The notes beneath the pieces are model-generated. The model was given only the letters and a program-made list of their open reading frames with translations, was not told the DNA's origin and did not search any database. Positions 34,742-44,946 of a DNA stretch of 64,000 nt are shown in pieces. Within the stretch, counting starts at the first letter, position 1. Each line of letters starts with the position of its first letter. A program made the position numbers and the translations under genes. Source of the stretch: Ruminococcus flavefaciens (lineage in GTDB: Bacteria; Bacillota; Clostridia; Oscillospirales; Ruminococcaceae); NCBI RefSeq assembly GCF_900108555.1, contig NZ_FNWV01000005.1:124001-188000 (forward strand). Reading direction: 5' to 3'.

Positions 34742-36679
34742 TTACTTCATAGATTCTCTTGTGAAATCAAGAAGTCCGCCTGCAAGCATGATATCCTTTG
34801 TACGTCCTGAAAGCTCGCAGAGTACAGGTATAGACTTGCCGTTTGTCTTATTAAGGACTGTAAACTCTGTCCTGCCTTCTTCTACTGCCTTTCTAACATC
34901 TGCAAGCACAAGCTCATCGCCCTGAGCGATATTGTCGTAGTCTGCCTCATTTACGAATGTAAGAGGAAGAATACCTGCATTGATAAGGTTAGCACGATGA
35001 ATTCTTGCAAATGACTTTACAAGAACAGCCTTTACACCAAGATAAAGAGGAGCAAGTGCAGCGTGCTCTCTTGATGAACCCTGTCCGTAGTTTGAACCGC
35101 CAACGATTATGCTCTTGCCAAGAGACTTTGCTCTCTCAGGGAAGCTCTCATCGCATACAGCAAAGCAGTGCTGTGAGATCTTCGGAATATTTGAACGAAG
35201 AGGAAGTATCTTCGCACCGGCAGGCATAATATGGTCAGTTGTTATATTGTCGCCGACCTTGAGCGATACAGGAGCATCAATAGTCTCAAGGAGAGGTGAT
35301 GTTTCAGGATATGGCTTGATGTTTGGTCCGCGGAGTATCTCAATGCTGTCCATTTCCTCAACAGATGCAGGAGGTACCACCATATTATCATTTATAACGA
35401 ACTCCTCAGGAAGCTTGAAGTCAGGCATTTCGCCAAGCTCTCTCGGGTCAGTGAGATAGCCTGTAAGAGCTGATACAGCAGCCATTTCAGGAGAAACGAG
35501 GTAGATCTGTCCGTCCTTAGTTCCGGAACGGCCTTCAAAGTTTCTGTTGAATGTACGGAGAGAGATACCCTTTGAGTTAGGTGACTGTCCCATACCGATA
35601 CATGGACCGCAGGCACTTTCAAGGATTCTTGCACCTGCATCAATGAGTATCGAAAGCGCACCGTTCTGTGCAAGCATATTGAGGACCTGCTTTGAACCTG
35701 GAGCAATTGCAAGTGATACATCAGGATTAACTGTCTTACCCTTGAGGATATGAGCTACCTTGAGCATATCAAGGAGAGAAGAGTTTGTACATGAACCGAT
35801 ACATACCTGATCTATCTTGAGTCTGCCTATCTCTTCAACGCTCTTTACGTTGTCAGGAGAATGAGGACAGGCAGCAAGAGGAACAAGCTCACTGAGATCT
35901 ATCTTTAACTCTTCATCATATACAGCATCAGGATCAGCAGCAAGAGGAGTCCATACCTCTTCACGCTTCTGAGCCTTGAGGAACTGCTTTGTGATCTCGT
36001 CTGACGGGAATATAGAAGTTGTTGCACCAAGCTCTGCGCCCATATTTGTGATTGTAGCTCTCTCAGGAACTGAAAGTGTCTTTACACCTTCGCCGCAGTA
36101 CTCGATGACCTTGCCTACGCCGCCCTTAACAGACATTCTTCTGAGAACTTCAAGAATAACGTCCTTAGCAGCTACCCACGGACGGAGCTTTCCTGTAAGC
36201 TCAACCTTTACGACCTTAGGGCAGGTGATATAATACGCACCGCCGCCCATAGCAACAGCAACATCAAGTCCGCCTGCTCCGATAGCGATCATACCGATAC
36301 CGCCGCCTGTAGGTGTATGGCTGTCAGAACCGATAAGAGTCTTTCCGGGGATACCAAAACGCTCAAGGTGTACCTGATGACAGATACCGTTACCGGGACG
36401 TGAGAAGTAAATACCGTGCTTCTTTGCAACGCTTCCGATAAATCTGTGGTCATCAGCGTTTTCAAAACCGTTCTGGAGAGTATTATGATCTATGTAAGCC
36501 ACTGAACGCTCGGTCTTTACACGAGGTACGCCTATAGCTTCAAATTCAAGATATGCCATAGTGCCTGTAGCGTCCTGAGTAAGGGTCTGGTCGATACGTA
36601 TACCGATCTCCTGACCTTTGACGTACTCGCCGTCAACCAAGTGTGCTCTGAGGATCTTTTCAGTTAAAGTTAAACCCAT
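34742..36679 (-). CDS. acnA: Aconitate hydratase
   Basis: A 645-residue aconitase of the short LeuC/LeuD-fused type. It converts citrate to isocitrate. The Fe-S ligands are in CIGSCTNSSLL and ESACGPCIGMG, and the swivelling C-terminal domain has GGSNYGQGSSREHAALAPLYLGV. The GDNITTDHIMPAG segment is typical of the domain junction. Its start codon at 36679 is preceded by a weak ribosome site. It heads the acn to icd to rex run. No citrate synthase is in the window. Confidence 0.93.
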   Translation of the reverse strand: MGLTLTEKILRAHLVDGEYVKGQEIGIRIDQTLTQDATGTMAYLEFEAIGVPRVKTERSVAYIDHNTLQNGFENADDHRFIGSVAKKHGIYFSRPGNGICHQVHLERFGIPGKTLIGSDSHTPTGGGIGMIAIGAGGLDVAVAMGGGAYYITCPKVVKVELTGKLRPWVAAKDVILEVLRRMSVKGGVGKVIEYCGEGVKTLSVPERATITNMGAELGATTSIFPSDEITKQFLKAQKREEVWTPLAADPDAVYDEELKIDLSELVPLAACPHSPDNVKSVEEIGRLKIDQVCIGSCTNSSLLDMLKVAHILKGKTVNPDVSLAIAPGSKQVLNMLAQNGALSILIDAGARILESACGPCIGMGQSPNSKGISLRTFNRNFEGRSGTKDGQIYLVSPEMAAVSALTGYLTDPRELGEMPDFKLPEEFVINDNMVVPPASVEEMDSIEILRGPNIKPYPETSPLLETIDAPVSLKVGDNITTDHIMPAGAKILPLRSNIPKISQHCFAVCDESFPERAKSLGKSIIVGGSNYGQGSSREHAALAPLYLGVKAVLVKSFARIHRANLINAGILPLTFVNEADYDNIAQGDELVLADVRKAVEEGRTEFTVLNKTNGKSIPVLCELSGRTKDIMLAGGLLDFTRESMK

Positions 36680-36776
36680 TGAAGATCATTCCTTTCAATA
36701 CATAAGAATACATTCTAATTGTACAACATTTCTTACAGTTTGTCAAGAATTAAACAAAGTTTTTTATCATAAACAA

Positions 36777-36803
36777 AAAGAGCCTCATATGAAGCTCTTT
36801 TGA
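36777..36803 (-). terminator. Terminator after the ABC exporter operon
   Basis: On the minus strand AAAAGAGC pairs with GCTCTTTT around a short loop, with a T run, directly after the stop at 36808. Confidence 0.75.
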
Positions 36804-36807
36804 CATA

Positions 36808-38547
36808 TTATGATACGAATTGGCTATTGTACAATTCTGAGTAAAAACCGCCTTTTGCCATAAGTTCTGTATGACTTCCCTGTTCTATGATATTTCCGCG
36901 CTCCATAACGAGGATAACATCGGAATTCTTGATCGTTGAAAGACGATGTGCTATGACAAAGCTGGTTCTTCCCTCCATAAGCTTCTGAAATGCTTTCTGT
37001 ATTCGCTGTTCCGTACGCAGATCTATGGAACTTGTAGCTTCGTCAAGAATAAGCATAGGCGGATCCATAAGCATTATCCTTGCTATACATATAAGCTGTT
37101 TCTGTCCCTGTGAAAGTCCGCTGTCCTCACTTATGACGGTATCATAGCCGTTGGGCAGTCTCTTTATGAAACCGTGAGCATATACCGATCTTGCAGCCTT
37201 TTCTACCTCTTCTCTTGTGGCATCGGGCTTGCCGTAAGCTATATTTTCTGCAACAGTTCCCGTAAATACCCATGTTTCCTGCAATACCATGCCAAAGCAA
37301 CTCCGCAGGCTGTCCCTTGTAAGATCAAAGATATCTTTGCCCGATATCTCTATCTTTCCTTTATTGATATCATAAAAACGAAGCAGAAGATTGATTATAG
37401 TTGATTTTCCGCAGCCTGTAGGTCCAACGATAGCTATTCGCTGTCCTGCCTTAACGTCAAGGCTGAAATTTTCGATAAGCTTTACATCGGGAGAATAAGA
37501 AAAGAATACATCTGAAAACTTTATAGTGCCGTCACACGACGACAATACTTCCTTATCGCTGTCATCGCTTATCTCTTCTTCGTCAAGTACATCAAATACT
37601 CTCTGTGCCGAAGCAACTGCGTTCTGCAATTCTGCAAAAACTCCCGATATCTCATTGAAAGGCTTTGTATACTGATTTGCATACGCAAGGAAGCTGGAAA
37701 GCTTTCCCACAGTCATTTTACCGAGAAATCCCCAGTATCCTATAACTCCGAGAGAACCGAGAAGTCCGACCGCAGCATAGATAAGACCGTTGACAAATCG
37801 CGTTGTAGGATTAGTCATAGAGCTGAAAAACGTCGCCTTTGCACCTATTTCGCCATAGGCTTTGTTAATCTCCTCAAATCTCTTCTCCGCGCGTTCATCA
37901 TACACAAAAGCTTTTACTATCTTCTGATTTCCTGCCATTTCCTCTGCAAGGCTCACCATATCACCTCGCAGCTTCGACTGCTTCATATATGAATTGTGCG
38001 AAGCTTTTGTTATCTTTGATGCTGCAATGAACGACAGTGGCGTAAGTATAACGACTACGACAGCTATCTTTACATTTATAGTCAGCATAAATATAAGCGT
38101 ACCTATTATAGTTATTACACCGCTGAAAAACTGAGTGAAGCCTTGGAGAAGTCCGTCCGAAACTATCTCGATATCATTGATGACACGGCTGGTAAGCTCA
38201 CCCTTTGTATGTCCGTCGATATATTTGAGCGGAACTCTCTCAAGCTTATTGAAAATATCCGCTCTGAGGTCACGGACTGTATAAAATGCAAGCTTATTCG
38301 TACACAGGCTCATAAGCCACTGAAACAGTGTGCTTGCTATTACCATAGCAGCAAGAGCAGTTATTATTTTCAGGAGCTTATCGAAATCCACACTCCCCTT
38401 TCCTACGCAGCAGTCAACAGCTTCACCGATGAATACAGGTACTGCAAGTGAAAGCGATACTCCAAGTGCAGCAAAAAGAACTGTCAGTACAAAATACATG
38501 ATATAAGGACGGGCGTAGTGGAATACTCGCTTTAATGTTTTAAGCAT
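36808..38547 (-). CDS. ABC exporter, permease-ATPase fusion (catalytically complete half)
   Basis: About 579 residues from the ATG at 38547 (GGAGG upstream). Six membrane segments (to about residue 320) precede an ATPase with Walker A GPTGCGKSTI, a non-canonical signature LSQGQ and Walker B MLILDEATSS with the catalytic Glu, plus an H-loop (IAHRLS). It overlaps the upstream half-transporter by 8 bp, so the two form a heterodimer of the TM287/288 or MdlAB type. The substrate (drug, lipid or peptide) is unknown. Confidence 0.9.
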   Translation of the reverse strand: MLKTLKRVFHYARPYIMYFVLTVLFAALGVSLSLAVPVFIGEAVDCCVGKGSVDFDKLLKIITALAAMVIASTLFQWLMSLCTNKLAFYTVRDLRADIFNKLERVPLKYIDGHTKGELTSRVINDIEIVSDGLLQGFTQFFSGVITIIGTLIFMLTINVKIAVVVVILTPLSFIAASKITKASHNSYMKQSKLRGDMVSLAEEMAGNQKIVKAFVYDERAEKRFEEINKAYGEIGAKATFFSSMTNPTTRFVNGLIYAAVGLLGSLGVIGYWGFLGKMTVGKLSSFLAYANQYTKPFNEISGVFAELQNAVASAQRVFDVLDEEEISDDSDKEVLSSCDGTIKFSDVFFSYSPDVKLIENFSLDVKAGQRIAIVGPTGCGKSTIINLLLRFYDINKGKIEISGKDIFDLTRDSLRSCFGMVLQETWVFTGTVAENIAYGKPDATREEVEKAARSVYAHGFIKRLPNGYDTVISEDSGLSQGQKQLICIARIMLMDPPMLILDEATSSIDLRTEQRIQKAFQKLMEGRTSFVIAHRLSTIKNSDVILVMERGNIIEQGSHTELMAKGGFYSELYNSQFVS

Positions 38548-40273
38548 TTTTTTCGCCCTCCTTCTCATTCATCTGAGAGCAGTATATCTCATGGTATACC
38601 TCACAGCTGTTGACAAGCTCGTCATGTGTACCTATACCAACAGCCTCACCGTCGTCCATAACGATTATTTTGTCAGCATCTCTAAGAGAGGTGGTTCTCT
38701 GAGAGATCATGACAATAGTAGTATTCGGCAGGTCGCTGCTGAGTGCTTTTCTGAAAGCAAGATCGGTCTTGTAGTCAAGTGCGCTTGTAGAGTCGTCAAG
38801 GATAACGATATCAGGACTTCCCACCAATGCACGGGCAATTGAGATACGCTGCTTCTGACCGCCCGACAGGTTCTTACCGCCCTGAGATATCACAGTATCG
38901 AGCCCGTCGGAAGTACGCTGAACGAACTCCCAAGCCTGTGCAGTTTTCAGTGCAGCGATTATTTCGTCATCTGTAGCATCAGCTTTTCGCCACTTCATAT
39001 TTTCGCGGATAGTTCCTGTAAAAAGCATAGCCTTCTGTGCAACAGTTCCTATGTGTTTTCTCAGTTCATCCGGCTCTATATCATTTACATCAACGCCTGC
39101 GATATCGACTGTTCCCTCTGTTGCCCTGTAAAAGCATGGGATAAGATTTGCAAGAGTAGACTTTCCGCAGCCTGTACCTCCGATAATTCCAAGCATCTGT
39201 CCGCGCTTGACAGAAAAGCTGATATTTTTCAGTGAATAGTCACCTGCGGTCTCATAAGCAAAGGATACGTTCCTGAACTCGATCATTTTTTCCGAGCTGT
39301 CATCAAGTACGGTTATTTCACCTTTTTCCTCAGGTAATAGCGCAAATACTTCGCTTATACGATTTGCCGAAGCGAAAGCCTTTGTAAAAATAACGATAAG
39401 ATTTGCAAGAACTACGAGTGCAAGCAGTATTTGTGTCATATAGTTCGTAAATGCAGTGAGCTCGCCTTGCGTCAGCTTTCCCACATTTATCCTGCCGCCG
39501 CCGAACCATATAACGGCTACTATGCCTAAATTCATGACCATGAATGCTACAGGATTAAGTATAGCCGATATCTTGCCGACAGCTATGGAACATTCTGAAA
39601 TATCATCGACAGCTTCCTTGAATTCATCAATTTCTTCCTGTTGACGCGAAAAAGCTCTTATAACTCGTGTACCTTCAAGGTTTTCACGGGTAAGCATAGA
39701 TGCGCGGTCAAGACATTTCTGCGTTTTTTTGTACATTGGTATAGTCTTTCGCATGATAAAGAATATTACAAGTGATATAAGCGGCGCAACTACAAAGAAA
39801 ACGAGAGAAAGCTTCATATCTATGGTAACCGCCATTACAGCAGCACCTATAACAAGAAAAGGAGCACGTACTGCAAGCCTTATGAACATATTCACACCGT
39901 TCTGCACTGTATTCGTATCATTGGTGAGCCTGTTTACAAGCGAAGAAGTTCCTATTTTGTCAATGCTGCTGTATGACAGAGAATTGATATGCTTATAAAG
40001 GGCTGCACGAAGCTCAGTACCAAAGCCGTATGCACACCTTGCAGCAAGATACTGACACGTAAGCGCAAAAGCAAGACCGCAGACTCCGAGAAGAACTATC
40101 AGTCCGCTCATCTTAAATATATAGGAACTGTCATTTCGTACTATGCCATTATCAATTATCTTAGCCATTACAACAGGAACTATAAGCTCGAATATAGCTT
40201 CGAGAAGCTTGAAAAAAGGTCCGAAAACCAGCTCCTTTTTGTAATTTTTAAGATATTTCAGCAGATCTTTCAT
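38540..40273 (-). CDS. ABC exporter, permease-ATPase fusion (degenerate half)
   Basis: A 577-residue partner with six membrane segments and an ATPase domain: Walker A GGTGCGKSTL, signature LSGGQKQR and Walker B IVILDDSTSALD. Asp replaces the catalytic Glu after the Walker B Asp, and Gln replaces the H-loop His (MISQRTTS). This is the known pattern of the degenerate site in heterodimeric exporters: this subunit supplies the good signature for the other subunit's active ATP site. It is the first gene of the pair. Confidence 0.9.
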   Translation of the reverse strand: MKDLLKYLKNYKKELVFGPFFKLLEAIFELIVPVVMAKIIDNGIVRNDSSYIFKMSGLIVLLGVCGLAFALTCQYLAARCAYGFGTELRAALYKHINSLSYSSIDKIGTSSLVNRLTNDTNTVQNGVNMFIRLAVRAPFLVIGAAVMAVTIDMKLSLVFFVVAPLISLVIFFIMRKTIPMYKKTQKCLDRASMLTRENLEGTRVIRAFSRQQEEIDEFKEAVDDISECSIAVGKISAILNPVAFMVMNLGIVAVIWFGGGRINVGKLTQGELTAFTNYMTQILLALVVLANLIVIFTKAFASANRISEVFALLPEEKGEITVLDDSSEKMIEFRNVSFAYETAGDYSLKNISFSVKRGQMLGIIGGTGCGKSTLANLIPCFYRATEGTVDIAGVDVNDIEPDELRKHIGTVAQKAMLFTGTIRENMKWRKADATDDEIIAALKTAQAWEFVQRTSDGLDTVISQGGKNLSGGQKQRISIARALVGSPDIVILDDSTSALDYKTDLAFRKALSSDLPNTTIVMISQRTTSLRDADKIIVMDDGEAVGIGTHDELVNSCEVYHEIYCSQMNEKEGEKNA

Positions 40274-40348
40274 ATTCTACAAACCACCTGTTTTATATTC
40301 AAACATAGCAAGCGACACTTCCGAGTCATCAAAAGTGCCGCCGATACA

Positions 40349-41581
40349 TTATATTTCTATGCCGTTAGCTTTTAAAAGCTCCCTTGCAGATTCGACCGAA
40401 TCAACTCCTGCTGCGTTCTTTACAGGAGCAAATTCCTTTTCACGAACTACTTCATAAGCAAGACAGCTGTCCTGCATATGTACCATATCAAGAACGAGTG
40501 TCTCGAATTTATGTCCATTCGGCATATCAGGCTTTACAAGCTCGCCGTTTTCGTCCATAAACGGTATCTTCTTGTCAACAACATGGACAGGCATCTTTCT
40601 GTCGCATATCTCCTCAAGCTTCTCAACATTGAAAAGATAATTGAGGATAACGCCGTATTTATACGCAAGCTCGCCCTTTTCATCAAGCAGAGTGCGCATC
40701 TCCTCTGTCATCTCATAATACTCGACAATTGAAGGCATACCGTCTTCAAGGCAGAGTACTCCCACCTTTTCGTCAGGTGAAGCCTTGCTGACGACCTTTC
40801 CGCCTGACTGCAAACCCGACTTTATAACAGCTCCTATAAATCCGGGATCGGCAATACGCTGGAGAACATTGTCAACAGCAAATACATTTATCCATTCAAC
40901 GCCATTGGCTTTTATCTCATCAAGCAGTCCTGCTCTTACAAGTGATGAGAACCAGCCGCCGTTGCCGTTAGGTGAAATGGAGATCTTTGACTTGCTTTCC
41001 ATGAGAATCTTTCCGCTGAAATCAACGGAAGGAGCCATATCCTGTATAAAGAAATGAACATATTCGGGAGCATAACCGAAGTAATCCTTCTCCTTGAAGA
41101 ATTCAGCAGTGTCCTTATGGTTTTTCTCACTGGTCATGATATAGAGAGGGACCCATGCACCTGCGAGTTTTACCACGTCCATAAGATTATTGATAAGGCA
41201 CTGGAAAATATACAACTCTTTATTAACGCCTATGTTGAACATTCCCTTTGGCTTATCAAAACCAAGTCTTGTTCCCTGTCCGCCTGCCAGAAGAACTGCC
41301 GCCGTCTTTCCTTTCTTTATCGCTTCAACACCCGCCCTTACATATTCATCACTTTTGGAAGCGATATCTTCAATAGTCACAGCACCGAGTGGTTCAAATT
41401 TTCCACGGACTGTGTTGCTGTTCTTTTCAGCATCAAGATTATCAAGAACAGAGAAATCAATAATTTCGATCTGAGATAATAATTCCTGTTTCTCGTTATC
41501 GGTCAATTCGTCGAAATAATTCAGAATATGTTCCTGTCCATAATCTTTTAGGATACGTGCCGCCTGATCACGATTTATCAT
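40349..41581 (-). CDS. UDP-sugar pyrophosphorylase (UDPGP type 1 family)
   Basis: A 410-residue nucleotidyltransferase with the signature LLAGGQGTRLGFDKPKGMFNIG, which is closest to eukaryotic-type UDP-N-acetylglucosamine pyrophosphorylases (Uap1) and their bacterial relatives. The substrate-binding segments PNGNGGWFSSLV and EWINVFAVDNVL are present. It would form UDP-GlcNAc or another UDP-sugar from UTP and a sugar 1-phosphate. This organism very probably also has GlmU, so the substrate is open. Single gene, after which lies tRNA-Pro in the same direction. Confidence 0.85.
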   Translation of the reverse strand: MINRDQAARILKDYGQEHILNYFDELTDNEKQELLSQIEIIDFSVLDNLDAEKNSNTVRGKFEPLGAVTIEDIASKSDEYVRAGVEAIKKGKTAAVLLAGGQGTRLGFDKPKGMFNIGVNKELYIFQCLINNLMDVVKLAGAWVPLYIMTSEKNHKDTAEFFKEKDYFGYAPEYVHFFIQDMAPSVDFSGKILMESKSKISISPNGNGGWFSSLVRAGLLDEIKANGVEWINVFAVDNVLQRIADPGFIGAVIKSGLQSGGKVVSKASPDEKVGVLCLEDGMPSIVEYYEMTEEMRTLLDEKGELAYKYGVILNYLFNVEKLEEICDRKMPVHVVDKKIPFMDENGELVKPDMPNGHKFETLVLDMVHMQDSCLAYEVVREKEFAPVKNAAGVDSVESARELLKANGIEI

Positions 41582-41722
41582 AAACTCCTCCTATTTTACA
41601 CGGCATTGCAGCCGTTTAGTTATATAATATTATAACACAGGTATATAAAATAGTCAATAATATACAAAAAAATTCCGATACTCTTTTGAGTATCGGAATT
41701 TTGGGGTAATGCTGATCGCATC

Positions 41723-41798
41723 TGGTCTGAGTGACGGGACTTGAACCCACGGCCTCTACCACCCCAAGGTAGCGCGCTACCAACTGCGCCACACCCAG
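41723..41798 (-). tRNA. tRNA-Pro (anticodon GGG)
   Basis: On the minus strand a 76-nt cloverleaf: acceptor CTGGGTG with CACTCAG, D stem GCGC, anticodon stem GCTACC/GGTAG with loop TTGGGGT (anticodon GGG), T loop TTCAAGT, discriminator A and encoded CCA. The T stem has two G-T pairs. Confidence 0.9.
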
Positions 41799-41914
41799 AC
41801 GGTTTCATACTTTGCAATCAACGATATATATTATATCACTCTTAAAAAAATTTGTCAAGCTTTTTCTTAAAAATTGCAAAAGAAAAATATCTAATTATTT
41901 TTTCAAAAAAGTGC

Positions 41915-42018
41915 TTGACAAATCACTACGTTTATGATAGAATAAATATTACTGCGGAGCAACTCGAAATGAGTCCGCCTCGGTCAGTCTGAGCCGTGTG
42001 AAATTTATCAGACATTAT
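41915..42018 (+). promoter_or_regulatory. Promoter and structured leader of the interrupted tRNA-Leu gene
   Basis: TTGACA (41915-41920), 17 bp, TAGAAT (41938-41943), followed by a leader with GCGGA...TCCGC and CGGTCAGTCTGAGCCG stems, closely matching the leader before the complete tRNA-Leu at 47604-47709. Confidence 0.75.
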
Positions 42019-42055
42019 GCGGATATGGCGGAATTGGCAGACGCGTATGGTTCAG
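42019..42055 (+). pseudogene. 5' half of tRNA-Leu(CAG), cut in the anticodon loop (attL)
   Basis: The first 37 nt are identical to the complete tRNA-Leu at 47710-47746 and stop at TTCAG, i.e. after the anticodon CAG. The missing 3' half is found 14.5 kb away at 56585. The junction (core TCAG, 42052-42055) is the left end of the integrated element. Alone this fragment cannot be functional. Confidence 0.85.
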
Positions 42056-42081
42056 CTTTCGCTATGATAGTGAAAAAATAT

Positions 42082-42113
42082 CGGTCTCACGATTATGTGA
42101 GACCGTTTTTTAT
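42082..42113. terminator. Hairpin next to attL
   Basis: CGGTCTCAC pairs with GTGAGACCG and is followed by six T on the plus strand. It also has a T run on the minus side, so it can end the LPXTG gene transcript. A second stem, GAGTCCTGTT/AACAGGACTC, lies at 42199-42221. Confidence 0.7.
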
Positions 42114-42257
42114 ATTTAATGTCTGCTCAACAACTAAAAATCGGATTAATATAGCTTTTAGAAGTCAAGCTCAAACCTATGCCTGCTATTATCACAATGA
42201 GTCCTGTTATAAACAGGACTCGCTGCTTTTTAACTTCCTTTTGTACTTATGCTTGTA

Positions 42258-44141
42258 TTATTCTTCTTTTTTGCGGAGCTTTCCCGACCAGATAACAACA
42301 CCGAGACCCAGAAGTGCCACAGCGGAAGCGCCTGCTAATGTACCTGCAAGCGCAAGGGAATTAACACCTGTCTGCGGGAGATTTACCACGCTGCCGTCAG
42401 AGAATTTCTCACCGACGCCTGTATCGGGATCAAGATTATATGCGTCAAAATCTTCGCCTTTTTCATCTGTAAATACAACAGTGACAGAACCGCCTACGTT
42501 AGTCATTGAATGTGTATCAGCAGGTCTGATACCTGTTTTTTCTTCATAATCTTTTGCCGCCATTTTCTGAAGCTCATCTGTTGAATATTTGTGTTCGGGC
42601 TCTATATAGCGGACAAAATGTTCTGAGCAGTCCTGACCTGTATAGAGGTCATTGAGAGGAGTCAGTGAAGTTGCTTCAAAACCAGTATAGAAGTTACCGT
42701 TTTCATCGTAAAGATTGAACCATGTCATTTTGCTGCCGTTGGGATAACCTATATCTTCTGCCTCAACAGTACCATACATTACTCTTCCGTCAACGAAGAT
42801 AAGAGTAAACGAACCGTCGTTTCTTATGATAAGCTGCCTCGGATAAAGTGTATCAACTTCGTCCCATGTGCCTGCTATCTCTGAAATATCATGTCCTTCG
42901 GCTCCGTAAAAATCACCGAATTCAAAGCTTTCGATATGCCATTTGCCGCTTTCGCATTTGAGTACGGCTCTGCCAAAACCGTAGAGTTTATCGCCCTTAT
43001 TAGCCGTAGCTGTGCAGTAGTCCATAGCAGGATCTGTGATGGTAACACCGTTCTCTGTATGGAACTGATAGAAAGAACGAGGTATTAATTGTACATAGAG
43101 TGAACCGTCCTTCTCAATGAAATAGCCATCAATGTCTCTTATAAAAGATTCTTTTGCTTCTCCTGTGAAATTATCTGCAATAAATGCATATAGATCAGCT
43201 ATAGAAGTAAAACGGCTGTCATTTACCTTTACATAACCCTTAACTTTTCCGTCATCGATAGTATAAACAGGACTTGCACCGGTTAATGCCATAATTACAT
43301 TGAAGTTTTCCATAACTCTTATAGCCCCCATAGTCTTATCCTCTTTATCAAATGATGCACTCTCGTTCTTGTCATCAGTCTTTCCGCCTTCTGATTGCTC
43401 CTGATGAGCATTAGCATTTGTATCGGCGTTCCTGCGCCTGAGAGTAAAGTCGCCGGCCTTTAATTCATCGACTGTTCCGCTATCAGTCTTTGGGAAGCCT
43501 ATCCATGCAATGCCGTTTGTATTATAGAAATTGTACCATTTGCCGTCGCTGTTTTCGCTGAACATCTCATTTCCAATCTTGATAAAGCCCTGAATTATTA
43601 TGCCGTCGGGATAGGTAACAGTATATGCACCGTCTGCACTGATATTGAAAATTCTTCTGTTGCCGTTCACTTCTTCCCATTCCCCTGTTATTGCGGAAAA
43701 GTCAGCATCAATCGATAAGAGCTGAGCCATTCCGCCGTTTCCGGTGATATATACATTGGGATTATTCTGACTGCAATAGCAGCCGATAAAGAACTTGTCA
43801 CCCTCATAGAATGCAAAAAACGGAACTTTGAACTCTCCCCCAAATGTATCATAATCCACCTTTACCGTGCCTGAATGAGTATTGCCGTCAAGGTCTGTAT
43901 ATGTGTATGTGCTGTCTTCTTTTACAGTTATAATTCCGTTGTCAGTTACTCCTGCTGTTATATTCATACCTTCGGGAGCTACCTGATACTTCCACTGACC
44001 TACAAGGTTTCTGATGTCAGTTTCATAGTAAGAAGTCTCTGATGTGACTGATATGGCTGCGGGGTCTTCTGCAAAAGCAGTAGCTGTGGGGACTGCTGTG
44101 AGCATTGCAAGAACTGCGAGACAAGAAATCATTTTTTTCAT
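42258..44141 (-). CDS. LPXTG-anchored cell-surface protein
   Basis: About 627 residues from the ATG at 44141 (GAGGT upstream). It has a signal peptide (MKKMISCLAVLAMLTAVPTA), a series of beta-rich domains that repeat a GxW...NGxxT pattern (e.g. LVGQWKYQV, ITGEWEEVNG, IAGTWDEVDT) and a C-terminal sorting signal LPQTG, hydrophobic stretch, KLRKKEE. Sortase would link it to the cell wall. The repeat pattern resembles the lipoprotein encoded next to it. A palindrome upstream of its promoter is shared with the lipoprotein and the two-component genes. Function not recognised. It is cargo of the element. Confidence 0.8.
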   Translation of the reverse strand: MKKMISCLAVLAMLTAVPTATAFAEDPAAISVTSETSYYETDIRNLVGQWKYQVAPEGMNITAGVTDNGIITVKEDSTYTYTDLDGNTHSGTVKVDYDTFGGEFKVPFFAFYEGDKFFIGCYCSQNNPNVYITGNGGMAQLLSIDADFSAITGEWEEVNGNRRIFNISADGAYTVTYPDGIIIQGFIKIGNEMFSENSDGKWYNFYNTNGIAWIGFPKTDSGTVDELKAGDFTLRRRNADTNANAHQEQSEGGKTDDKNESASFDKEDKTMGAIRVMENFNVIMALTGASPVYTIDDGKVKGYVKVNDSRFTSIADLYAFIADNFTGEAKESFIRDIDGYFIEKDGSLYVQLIPRSFYQFHTENGVTITDPAMDYCTATANKGDKLYGFGRAVLKCESGKWHIESFEFGDFYGAEGHDISEIAGTWDEVDTLYPRQLIIRNDGSFTLIFVDGRVMYGTVEAEDIGYPNGSKMTWFNLYDENGNFYTGFEATSLTPLNDLYTGQDCSEHFVRYIEPEHKYSTDELQKMAAKDYEEKTGIRPADTHSMTNVGGSVTVVFTDEKGEDFDAYNLDPDTGVGEKFSDGSVVNLPQTGVNSLALAGTLAGASAVALLGLGVVIWSGKLRKKEE

Positions 44142-44236
44142 AAAAACTACCTCATTCCTTTTTAAAATTATTATGTTTAGGCGCTGTGCCTTTACTGTGA
44201 TTATATAATAGCATAGTTTTTCTGCTCTGTGCACAG

Positions 44237-44254
44237 AATTACAAATTTGTAATT
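44237..44254. promoter_or_regulatory. Shared palindromic operator, copy 1 (LPXTG gene)
   Basis: AATTACAAATTTGTAATT is a perfect 18-bp palindrome. It stands three bases upstream of a -35 box TGCACA of the LPXTG gene (-10 TATTAT 17 bp further on). Confidence 0.7.
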
Positions 44255-44260
44255 ACTTTT

Positions 44261-44866
44261 TCAGCATCTTGTGAATAACATTTCGTCAGCCACATTTGCA
44301 TAGTTGTCGAGCCACAGTAGATTTCCATTATTATCGGTGTAGAACATGGCGCTGCCGTTATTATAATTTTCCGTATATGAGCTTTGACCGTCCTCTGTAT
44401 AAAAATAATCAACATTTACTCCCGAACCGCTGCAAACGAGAGCATCATTCTCCGCATCGTATGTAAAGATGTATGTCCACGCACTGCCATCAGCTGCGCT
44501 GGAACTCCACTTTACATCTGCGTTGTATGTTCCGTCGCCGTCAATAGTAAGTGTATGGGAATCGAGAACTTTTTCCTCATACCATACACCTGCTATCTGC
44601 ATATAATCGGCATTGGTCACAGGTGAAGCAACGGTGTTTTCTTCATATACAGCTGTTGTGCTGGTATCGCTGCTTTCAGTTTTTTTATTGTCAACTTTTG
44701 CAGAAGTAGTTGATGTGTTTTCAGCAGTAGTAACTGCTGTGGTTGTTACTATAGCCTTTGTTGTAGTTTTGTTGTTATCAGAGGTTATACCGCTGTCTGT
44801 TTTTCCGCAGCCTGTTATTGCTGTGAGTATGCCTGCCATTGCAATGATAATAAAAGTCTTTTTCAT
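44261..44866 (-). CDS. Lipoprotein with Thr-rich linker
   Basis: About 201 residues from the ATG at 44866 (AAAAGGAGA upstream). A signal peptide ends in a lipobox ITGC, whose Cys would be lipidated. A Thr/Ser-rich linker (about residues 25-85) leads to a domain with IAGVWYEEKVLDSHTLTIDGDGTYNADVKW, similar in pattern to domains of the neighbouring LPXTG protein. It is anchored outside the membrane. Function unknown. The promoter carries the second copy of the shared palindrome, so it is probably regulated together with the LPXTG protein. Confidence 0.75.
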   Translation of the reverse strand: MKKTFIIIAMAGILTAITGCGKTDSGITSDNNKTTTKAIVTTTAVTTAENTSTTSAKVDNKKTESSDTSTTAVYEENTVASPVTNADYMQIAGVWYEEKVLDSHTLTIDGDGTYNADVKWSSSAADGSAWTYIFTYDAENDALVCSGSGVNVDYFYTEDGQSSYTENYNNGSAMFYTDNNGNLLWLDNYANVADEMLFTRC

Positions 44867-44946
44867 AATTATTCTCCTTTTCAAAAATATTAAGGTCTCT
44901 GCCGACAATGCCATTATAGCATTGCAAACAGAGACCATGTTGCAAA

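Noticed and set aside
41998..42549. Plus-strand frame starting in the tRNA-Leu fragment
   Set aside because: It reads through tRNA and terminator DNA and then antisense to the LPXTG gene.
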